A DNA stretch of 11,097 nucleotides from JALSHZ01 sp964614535 (GTDB lineage Bacteria; Pseudomonadota; Gammaproteobacteria; UWMA-0217): positions 1-11,097 of the forward strand of contig CAZTOZ010000019.1 of the NCBI GenBank assembly GCA_964614535.1, written 5' to 3'. The notes beneath the pieces are model-generated. The model was not told where the DNA came from, searched no databases, and saw only the letters and a program-made list of their open reading frames with translations. Positions 6,059 through 11,097 of this stretch are shown here, in pieces. Within the stretch, counting starts at the first letter, position 1, and every line of letters starts with the position of its first letter. The position numbers and the translations under genes are program-made.

Positions 6059-7108
6059 ATGAGTATCGATCTTCGTACCGACTATCTTGGCCTGGAGCTG
6101 GCCAATCCGCTCGTCCCTTCGGCGTCGCCCTTGAGCCGTCGGCTCGACATGGCGCGGGCGCTGGAGGATGCCGGCGCGTCGGCGCTGGTGATGTATTCGC
6201 TGTTCGAGGAGGAGGTCGAGGCGGAGATGCGTGCCTTCGAGGAGCTGGATGCCTGGTCGGCCAATCACGCTGAGGCGGGGGATTATCTGCCCGTGCACCC
6301 CGACTATCGGGGCCGGCTGGATGCGTATCTGGAGCAGCTGCAGAGGCTGAAGTCGGCACTGGACATTCCCGTCGTCGCCAGCCTCAACGGGACCAGCGAC
6401 GGAGGCTGGTTGCAGCATGCCGAGGATCTACAGCGGGCGGGTGCCGATGCGCTGGAGCTGAACGTCTACTATGTGGCGGTGGATATGGAGGAGCCGGCGA
6501 CCGCGGTGGAGCGGCGTTATCTGGATATCGTGCGCCATGTGAAGCAGGCGGTCTCGATTCCGGTCTGCGTCAAGCTGGGCTCCCAGTTCACCTCGCCGGT
6601 ACACTTCATCCGTGCGCTGGAGCAGGCGGGCGCCGATGGTGTGGCGTTGTTCAACCGTTTCTACCAGCCGGATCTCAACCTGGTGACGCTGGAGGTGATG
6701 CCGACGCTGGAGCTCTCCTCCCCCTATGAATCGCTGCTGCGGATGCACTGGATCGCGATGCTGCACGGCCGGGTCGATCTGACGCTGGCGGCCACTGGTG
6801 GCATCCACGAGGTCCCGCAGGTGATCAAGCTGCTGCTGGCGGGGGCGGACGTGACCCATCTCTGCGCGACGTTGTTGCAGCACGGACCGTCCCAGCTGCG
6901 GCAGATCAAGCAGCAGCTTTGCCGCTGGATGGAGGAGAACGAGTATGCGTCGGTGCGCCAGCTCAAGGGCAGTGTCAGCCAGCTTCATGCGCGTGATCCC
7001 GGCGCTTTCGAACGCGCCAACTATCTGGAGGTGCTGGAGCGCTACCAGGCGCCGCTGGCCGTGCGTGCCCAGCTCGACGCGGTGGATGAGGCACCGGATC
7101 ACTGCTGA
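6059..7108 (+). CDS. Dihydroorotate dehydrogenase-like FMN protein
   Basis: 349 aa from ATG 6059, with GGAGG at 6050-6054; the upstream ATG at 6005 lacks an SD and adds unrelated residues. A TIM-barrel flavoprotein of the PyrD superfamily: opening TDYLGLELANPLVPSASPLS, ELNVYY (133-138), VCVKLGSQFTS with Lys172, VALFNRFYQ (196-203), ATGGIH (245-250) and AGADVTHLCATLL for the FMN phosphate. The true class 1 enzyme loop NxSCPN is replaced by NVYYVA, so no catalytic cysteine is seen there and UMP synthesis is unlikely. Proteins of this kind are usually annotated 'dihydroorotate dehydrogenase-like'; their reaction is unknown to me. It is followed 144 bp later by malQ on the same strand. Confidence 0.9.
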   Translation: MSIDLRTDYLGLELANPLVPSASPLSRRLDMARALEDAGASALVMYSLFEEEVEAEMRAFEELDAWSANHAEAGDYLPVHPDYRGRLDAYLEQLQRLKSALDIPVVASLNGTSDGGWLQHAEDLQRAGADALELNVYYVAVDMEEPATAVERRYLDIVRHVKQAVSIPVCVKLGSQFTSPVHFIRALEQAGADGVALFNRFYQPDLNLVTLEVMPTLELSSPYESLLRMHWIAMLHGRVDLTLAATGGIHEVPQVIKLLLAGADVTHLCATLLQHGPSQLRQIKQQLCRWMEENEYASVRQLKGSVSQLHARDPGAFERANYLEVLERYQAPLAVRAQLDAVDEAPDHC

Positions 7109-7128
7109 GGGCTGACACCGGTTTTTGA

Positions 7129-7142
7129 CGCGCTTCAGCGCG
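7129..7142. repeat. Small hairpin between the DHOD-like gene and malQ
   Basis: CGCGC-TTCA-GCGCG, a perfect 5-bp stem with a 4-base loop, 21 bp after the DHOD-like stop. Five T precede rather than follow it on the + strand, so it is not a standard terminator for that gene. Confidence 0.3.
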
Positions 7143-7252
7143 GATCACGAAGAACAGCGCAAACGTTCCCTTCCCATCCGGCCGGGGGGCGGTTATCGTG
7201 CCCGCCAGCGCCCCGACGGGCCGAGGATGGACAACAACGAAAGGACAAGCCC

Positions 7253-8752
7253 GTGGTCGAAGCCGCTTCCCCCGCTCCCCCCCCATTCATGGACCGGCGC
7301 CGTGCCGGTGTTCTGCTGCATATCTCGTCGTTGCCGTCACCGGGAGAGACCGGCGATCTGGGCGCCAACGCCTACCGCTTCGTCGATTTCCTTGGCGCCG
7401 CCGGCGTCACCGTCTGGCAGATGTTGCCGGTCGGCCCGACGATGATGGAGGGGTCGCCCTACCAGACCAGTTCGGCGCATGCGGGCAATCCGCGTTTCAT
7501 CACGCTGGAGCCGCTGGTGTACAAGGGGTGGCTGGATGAGGAGGCGCTGGAGCCCCCGTCGCTGACCGATGCGGAAAAAGAGGCGGCGCTGCGCCGCGCG
7601 TGGGGGGCGTTCCGCCAATGGGCGGAGGCGGAAGATCGCCGGGCGCTGGATGATTTCATTGCCGGCAACCACTATTGGCTCGCCGACTATTCGCTGTTCA
7701 AGGCGTTGCAGAAGGAGCTGGGTGGGTGTTGGTGGCGCTGGCCCGAGCCACTACGCCGGCGGGAACCGCAGTCGCTTGCCGAGGCCCGGGCCCGTCTCGC
7801 CGATGAGATCGCCTATGTCGAATTCGAGCAGTATCTGTTCTTCTCGCAATGGTGGGCGTTGAAGGGCTACGCCAACGAGCGGGGCGTGCTGCTGTTCGGT
7901 GACGTGCCGATCTTTGTGGCCCACGACAGCGCCGAGGTGTGGGCGCACCCGGAGGATTTCCATCTGGACGACCAGGGTCAGCCCACCGTGGTCGCCGGCG
8001 TGCCGCCGGACTACTTTTCGGCAACGGGGCAGCGCTGGGGAAATCCGCTGTATCGCTGGGAACGGCTGGAGGCCGACGGCTTCCGCTTCTGGGTGGACCG
8101 GATGCGTACCCAGCTCAAACTCTTCGACATCTTACGGATCGACCATTTTCGCGGGCTGGAGGCCTACTGGGAGATCCCGGCCGCCGAGGAGACGGCCATC
8201 AACGGCCGTTGGGTGGAGGCACCGGGCAGGGCGTTGTTCGACCGGCTCCATGCCGAGTTCGATGCCCTGCCGCTGGTGGCGGAGGATCTCGGCATCATCA
8301 CGCCGGCCGTGGAAGCCCTGCGGCGTGACTACGGGCTGCCGGGGATGAAGATTCTGCAATTCGCCTTCGGTGGTGGCCCGACCAACCCCTATCTGCCGTT
8401 CAACTTCGGCCGGGACGCGGTGGTCTATACCGGCACCCACGACAATGACACCACGCTGGGCTGGTACCAGGGACTGGACGAGGGCACGCGGGCCTATGTC
8501 GATGAATTCCTGGGCCATCCCGGTGAGCCGATGCCGTGGCCGCTGATCCGCTGCGCGCTCGCATCCCGCGCGCAAATGGCCATCGTGCCGATGCAGGATC
8601 TGCTCGAACTGGGCAGCGAACACCGGATGAACACCCCCGGCACCGTCGAGGGCAACTGGCGCTGGCGTTTCGGTTGGGATCAGGTCGACCCCAATCTGGC
8701 GGCGCGGCTGCGTGGCCAGGTGGGGATGTACGGCCGCGGCGACGAGCAGTGA
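7253..8752 (+). CDS. malQ: 4-alpha-glucanotransferase (amylomaltase, GH77)
   Basis: 499 aa, the usual length for bacterial MalQ. Cytoplasmic enzyme that moves alpha-1,4-glucan segments between acceptors in maltodextrin and glycogen metabolism. GH77 signatures: LPVGPT...GSPYQTSSAHAGNP (59-80), GDVPIFVAHDSAEVW, RIDHFRG with nucleophile Asp297, AEDLG with acid/base Glu344, and THDND with Asp397. These match D293/E340/D395 of the Thermus aquaticus enzyme. GTG 7253 is chosen as start because AAGGA lies 8 bases upstream; an ATG at 7289 would remove 12 residues. No glycogen genes are visible nearby, and a convergent gene ends 19 bp after its stop. Confidence 0.97.
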   Translation: MVEAASPAPPPFMDRRRAGVLLHISSLPSPGETGDLGANAYRFVDFLGAAGVTVWQMLPVGPTMMEGSPYQTSSAHAGNPRFITLEPLVYKGWLDEEALEPPSLTDAEKEAALRRAWGAFRQWAEAEDRRALDDFIAGNHYWLADYSLFKALQKELGGCWWRWPEPLRRREPQSLAEARARLADEIAYVEFEQYLFFSQWWALKGYANERGVLLFGDVPIFVAHDSAEVWAHPEDFHLDDQGQPTVVAGVPPDYFSATGQRWGNPLYRWERLEADGFRFWVDRMRTQLKLFDILRIDHFRGLEAYWEIPAAEETAINGRWVEAPGRALFDRLHAEFDALPLVAEDLGIITPAVEALRRDYGLPGMKILQFAFGGGPTNPYLPFNFGRDAVVYTGTHDNDTTLGWYQGLDEGTRAYVDEFLGHPGEPMPWPLIRCALASRAQMAIVPMQDLLELGSEHRMNTPGTVEGNWRWRFGWDQVDPNLAARLRGQVGMYGRGDEQ

Positions 8753-8770
8753 CGGCGGAAAAAGAGGGCC

Positions 8771-9073
8771 CTACGCGCGCCCCGCGTTGATGTCGCCCGG
8801 CGCATGGAAGTATTCACTCTCCCGCGCCAGCTTCTCCACCATCTGCTGCAACTCGGCCAGACGGGCCTCGGCCATGCTCAGCGGCCCGCAGGACTCGCAT
8901 TGCGGATCACCACAGGGCTGGCGCGAATAGAGCCAGTACTGGATCGCCCCCGCCAGCAGACCATCACCGATATCCCACAGATCCGCTTCCGGATCGGCGT
9001 CGGCCAGGCGGTTGCCCAGCTCGATCACCTGCTGGGCGGCTTCTTCGTAAGGATTGGGGGTTGCCTGATGCAT
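8771..9073 (-). CDS. Hypothetical 100-aa protein with C-x4-C-x2-C motif
   Basis: 100 aa from ATG 9073, with GAGGAG nine bases upstream; the longer reading to 9235 has no SD and atypical composition. No signal peptide or membrane segment. Residues 9-50 form an acidic helical region (EEAAQQVIELGNRLADADPEADLWDIGDGLLAG). Then comes PCGDPQCESC with Cys54, Cys59 and Cys62, and a final helix (SMAEARLAELQQMVEKLARESEYF). Three closely spaced Cys could help bind Zn or Fe-S, possibly as a dimer. Function unknown; the gene is convergent with malQ. Confidence 0.8.
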   Translation of the reverse strand: MHQATPNPYEEAAQQVIELGNRLADADPEADLWDIGDGLLAGAIQYWLYSRQPCGDPQCESCGPLSMAEARLAELQQMVEKLARESEYFHAPGDINAGRA

Positions 9074-9478
9074 GGTTGGTAGCTCCTCTGCGGGCCAGGG
9101 CGGATGAAATGCCCGGAGCCGGCATTCTACCCGAAGCGGCGGTGCAACGGGGGATGTGAGGGATCGGCCGCCAACTGAGCAACGGCACACCCGGCAGATG
9201 GACAGGGCGCAGACCCCGAATGTTGAACTGTCCACTGAAGGGGGGGACTCCAGTCCATGGAGTTTGGAAAATGCCGTGAATCTAATTTGGTATGTGGATG
9301 CAATACAGGTCGATCACGTTCCCCGGAATCGGTGGTCATCTTCAGCGAAATGGGCTCATCTGGCCGTTCACTTTCATGTCGTCGCCGCTCGAAGACTGTC
9401 AGGCCGCCTACGGATCATGCCATCCTGCTGATTCAGCCGTCGATCCGCCGAGGCTCTTGGAGGAGCAGAGACTGTTGC
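9074..9478. other. 405-bp non-coding stretch with dyads and IS-like repeats
   Basis: No frame has credible coding bias. Visible structures: TGGACAG (9199-9205) paired with CTGTCCA (9228-9234); a run of seven G at 9240-9246; ACTCCA-N5-TGGAGT (9247-9263), a perfect dyad; and two imperfect 23-bp direct repeats at 9311-9356. The base composition is less GC-rich than upstream. I read it as a degraded mobile-element remnant between core genes and the HxlR pair. Confidence 0.4.
9311..9356. repeat. Two imperfect 23-bp tandem repeats, possible IS end
   Basis: GATCACGTTCCCCGGAATC followed by GTG, and GGTCATCTTCAGCGAAATG followed by GGCT, agree at about 14 of 23 positions in adjacent copies. Repeats of the style GATCAcGTTCxCCGGAAT are, from memory, typical of multiple transposase-binding repeats at IS21-type element ends. 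No terminal target duplication was identified, so identity is uncertain. Confidence 0.35.
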
Positions 9479-9901
9479 TCAAGTGGTGTCCTGAAACACA
9501 TCCAACTTGGCTTCTTCTTCGTGGTTGTCATCTTCTGCGTGAGAATTGTCTGAAGTGGCAGACCGGATATCAGATAACCGGTCTATGTATTGCTGTCCCC
9601 ACTCATACAACGCATCGAGAATCGGAATCAGAGTCTTCCCGAAATCGGTCAGTTTGTATTCCACTCGGGGTGGTATTTCGGGATAGATGGTGCGCGCTAC
9701 GATCCGGTCTTGCTCGAGTTCCCGTAGCTGCCTCGTCAAGGTCCGCTGGGTGATGTCCGGGATCAGACGGCGCAATTCATTGAAACGCCGCTTGCCGTCC
9801 TTGAGATGGAACAGGATCAACCCTTTCCATTTTCCGCCCAGGGCCTCCAGTGCGGCCTCGACAGGGCAGCCGAAATTGCAGTCGTAGCGTTTATGCCGCA
9901 T
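9479..9901 (-). CDS. HxlR-family transcriptional regulator
   Basis: 140 aa. Winged helix-turn-helix of the HxlR type: CPVEAALEALGGKWKGLILFHL (12-33), RRFNELRRLIPDITQRTLTRQLRELE (38-63) with the recognition helix at about 51-63, and a wing at 70-84 (RTIYPEIPPRVEYKL). A C-terminal helix (LIPILDALYEWGQQYI) is typical of the dimer interface, then an acidic tail. Cys8 and Cys12 sit N-terminal; Cys12 is the family CPVE cysteine, whose equivalent in B. subtilis YodB senses quinones and diamide. Divergent from the nitroreductase, so it probably represses that gene and itself. ATG 9901 has GGAGG 12 bases upstream, a little far. Confidence 0.93.
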   Translation of the reverse strand: MRHKRYDCNFGCPVEAALEALGGKWKGLILFHLKDGKRRFNELRRLIPDITQRTLTRQLRELEQDRIVARTIYPEIPPRVEYKLTDFGKTLIPILDALYEWGQQYIDRLSDIRSATSDNSHAEDDNHEEEAKLDVFQDTT

Positions 9902-10008
9902 GGCCGACGGTATCCTCCATGTGCCTGGGTGACATCGATGTGCGTTCTTACATGGATTGCGCCGCTAGCATAGCATTCGACGCTGGTTCATGAATGATTG
10001 GAGGTGCA
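9902..10008. promoter_or_regulatory. Divergent promoter/operator region of the HxlR and nitroreductase genes
   Basis: Contains the perfect palindrome ACATCGATGT (9932-9941), ATGTGC twice, 19 bp apart (9919-9924 and 9938-9943), and a repeated TAGCAT at 9966-9976 that could be a weak -10 for the + strand gene. One or more of these is the likely HxlR operator. No strong sigma-70 -35 is visible. Confidence 0.4.
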
Positions 10009-10011
10009 ATG

Positions 10012-10626
10012 ATGGATGTGGCCACAGCGATCGGGAAACGGCGCGCGGTCAAGCGCTTCGACCCTGATTATGTGATTGTGGAAGAGGACGAGCGGCGGTT
10101 GTTTGAGCTGACATTGCTCTCGCCCACAGCGTTCAATATCCAGCACTGGCGTTTCATCGTGGTACGGGATCGTGAGCTGAGGGAGAAGATCCGTGCTGTC
10201 ACCTGGGGACAGCCCCAGATCACAGAAGCCTCACTGCTGGTGGTGATCTGCGCGGATACTCAGGCTTGGCGTAAAGATCCGGAGCGCTACTGGGCCCATG
10301 CGCCGGAGGTGCAACGGGAAGGCATTCTGGAGGCGATCCGGATGTACTACGGGGACAACCCCCAGCGGCAACGGGACGAAGCCCTGCGTTCCAGCGGTAT
10401 CGCAGCGCAGAGTCTTATGCTGACGGCTACCGCCATGGGTTACGAAAGCTGTCCCATGGATTTGTCGGATTTCGACGCCGTGGCCGAATTGATCGGCCTG
10501 CCTGAGGATCATCTGATCGCCCTGTTCGTGGCCATTGGACGTGGTACAGAGATTCCTTGGCCACGAGGCGGGAAGCTACCCTATGAGGAAGTGATTCTGA
10601 CTGACCGGTTTGATGGTGAACCGTAG
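10012..10626 (+). CDS. Nitroreductase-family FMN oxidoreductase
   Basis: 204 aa from ATG 10012, seven bases after GGAGG (10000-10004); ATG at 10009 and 9994 are also in frame but worse spaced. Family signatures: AIGKRRAVKRFD (6-17) with the basic FMN-phosphate residues, LSPTAFNIQHWRF (36-48), SGIAAQSLMLTATAMGYESCPM (128-149) and FVAIGRG (172-178). Likely an NAD(P)H-dependent reductase of nitroaromatics, quinones or other electrophiles; substrate unknown. Pairing with a divergent HxlR regulator parallels YodB/YodC. The shape is complete and the codon use is normal, so it should be functional. Confidence 0.93.
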   Translation: MDVATAIGKRRAVKRFDPDYVIVEEDERRLFELTLLSPTAFNIQHWRFIVVRDRELREKIRAVTWGQPQITEASLLVVICADTQAWRKDPERYWAHAPEVQREGILEAIRMYYGDNPQRQRDEALRSSGIAAQSLMLTATAMGYESCPMDLSDFDAVAELIGLPEDHLIALFVAIGRGTEIPWPRGGKLPYEEVILTDRFDGEP

Positions 10627-10636
10627 TAGGTGTATC

Positions 10637-10664
10637 GGGTAGTGGTGTGCAATGGCTACCCTTT
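10637..10664 (+). terminator. Weak terminator-like hairpin after the nitroreductase gene
   Basis: GGGTAG (10637-10642) pairs with CTACCC (10656-10661) across a 13-base loop, followed by TTT. It starts 10 bases after the nitroreductase stop. The stem is short and the T-tract poor. Confidence 0.35.
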
Positions 10665-10693
10665 CCGGCAGTCCGTGTCCAACTTGTTGCTTC

Positions 10694-10943
10694 AGATGTC
10701 ACCACCGATGCTATATGACCGCCAAGTAACGGTTTGAGATGTCCTCCCGATCAAGCGTGGGGCATCCTTGGGTTGTTCAAAGACTCGAGGAGGCCGCCAT
10801 GCTCAACCGAGAGGACTGGATCATGATACGCAAGATGCGAGAGAAGGGGGGGCTACCTGCGCGAGATCGCCGCGGAGGTGGGTTGTTCGGAGCGCACGGT
10901 TCACCGTGCCCTGAAGCGAGGTGGGCCACCGCCACGCCGCTGG
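10694..10943 (+). mobile_element. IS21-type element fragment (left end and start of istA)
   Basis: A truncated istA is preceded by AGATGTC repeats at 10694-10700 and 10737-10743, each followed within a few bases by CCGAT. IS21-family ends usually carry several repeats of this sort, so these are candidate transposase-binding sites. The exact left end cannot be placed. The right part is missing: similarity stops at about 10936-10943, where IS66-type sequence begins in the opposite orientation. Confidence 0.6.
10799..10943 (+). pseudogene. istA: istA (IS21 transposase) N-terminal fragment with frameshift
   Basis: ATG 10799 with GGAGG five bases upstream. The reading MLNREDWIMIRKMREKG goes out of frame at a run of seven G (10846-10852). 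With one G fewer it continues GYLREIAAEVGCSERTVHRALKRGGPPPRR, the helix-turn-helix of IS21 transposases. IstA is normally several hundred residues with a DDE catalytic domain; only about 47 residues remain. Dead by both frameshift and truncation. Confidence 0.8.
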
Positions 10944-11058
10944 CCGGATTCTCGGCCAGCTTCTGTCGCACCAGGGCGGAGAGTCCATCGAAGGACTTGC
11001 GCATGTCGGTGGGCGGAACATACAACCACACGCGGACACTGGACTCGGGTAGCAGCAT
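10936..11058 (-). pseudogene. tnpB: tnpB (IS66 family accessory protein) truncated fragment
   Basis: From ATG 11058, the first 41 residues match IS66 TnpB: SVRVWLYVPPTDMRKSFDGLSALV, then RQKLAENPASG. The next conserved part (xLFVFxNRRR) is absent; the frame continues as the antisense of the IS21 fragment until a stop at 10777. TnpB is usually about 115 aa. So the gene is broken at roughly 10936, and non-functional here. Confidence 0.82.
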
Positions 11059-11061
11059 CGG

Positions 11062-11097
11062 TCAGCTCTGGCGCAGCCGCAGGCAGAGGCCATTGCC
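11062..11097 (-). pseudogene. Possible 3' end of the IS66 first ORF
   Basis: An open frame entering from the right edge reads GNGLCLRLRQS and stops at TGA 11062-11064, four bases before the tnpB ATG. The arrangement (upstream ORF ending just before tnpB) is the IS66 order, but 11 residues cannot prove identity. Confidence 0.35.

Noticed and set aside
5676..6359. 227-aa minus-strand frame
   Set aside because: Overlaps two supported genes on opposite strands; low-complexity Pro/Arg/Ala composition.
6428..7102. 224-aa minus-strand frame
   Set aside because: Antisense of the DHOD-like gene, lacking motifs.
8753..8775. Possible terminator between malQ and the convergent gene
   Set aside because: On the minus strand a short GGGC/GCCC pairing precedes TCTTTTT, but the stem is only 4-5 bp and partly inside the gene end.
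9292..9753. 153-aa plus-strand frame
   Set aside because: Runs antisense through the HxlR gene; the first part is the IS-like repeat stretch without coding bias.
10777..11058. 93-aa minus-strand protein as an intact gene
   Set aside because: Only the first 41 residues are TnpB; the rest is antisense of the istA fragment, so it is treated as a pseudogene.

Overview
This is a GC-rich chromosomal window, most likely from a gammaproteobacterium. An ECF sigma / membrane protein / DUF3106 cluster, a dihydroorotate-dehydrogenase-like protein and a GH77 MalQ suggest the Chromatiales/Ectothiorhodospiraceae neighbourhood, but the genus cannot be fixed by eye. No tRNA, rRNA or CRISPR array was seen.

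Left half (1-5767, all minus strand): the layout is a regulated envelope cluster with a probable copper (or other soft-metal) theme. In transcription order it has a short secreted Cys/His-rich protein resembling CopL regulators (5429-5767) and a 321-bp gap with strong dyad symmetries. Then come an ECF sigma factor (4556-5107), a single-pass membrane protein that may be its partner (3994-4554), a 77-aa secreted protein (3894-4127) and a DUF3106 protein with an extremely Met-rich tail (3353-3904). Next is a predicted outer-membrane beta-barrel (2334-3356, ATGA overlap with the DUF3106 gene). After a 278-bp gap lies a CueO-type multicopper oxidase that runs off the left edge (1-2055). The oxidase is unusual: it has a lipobox and about 340 extra N-terminal residues before the first cupredoxin domain. 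The sigma-to-barrel genes abut or overlap and are probably one operon. The working model is that the sigma factor controls secreted Met-rich metal binders, a barrel and a lipid-anchored cuprous oxidase.

Middle (6059-9073): ordinary metabolism. A dihydroorotate-dehydrogenase-like flavoprotein lacking the NxSCPN active-site loop is followed by malQ (GTG start, catalytic triad intact). A convergent 100-aa protein with a Cys-x4-Cys-x2-Cys motif follows.

Right end (9074-11097): accessory DNA. An HxlR-family repressor with two N-terminal cysteines is divergent from a nitroreductase, an arrangement like the YodB/YodC quinone-stress pair. To its left is a geneless stretch with degenerate IS-like repeats. 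To its right is a mosaic of dead insertion sequences: the start of an IS21-type istA, frameshifted in a run of seven G, fused head-on to the start of an IS66-type tnpB that breaks after about 41 codons.
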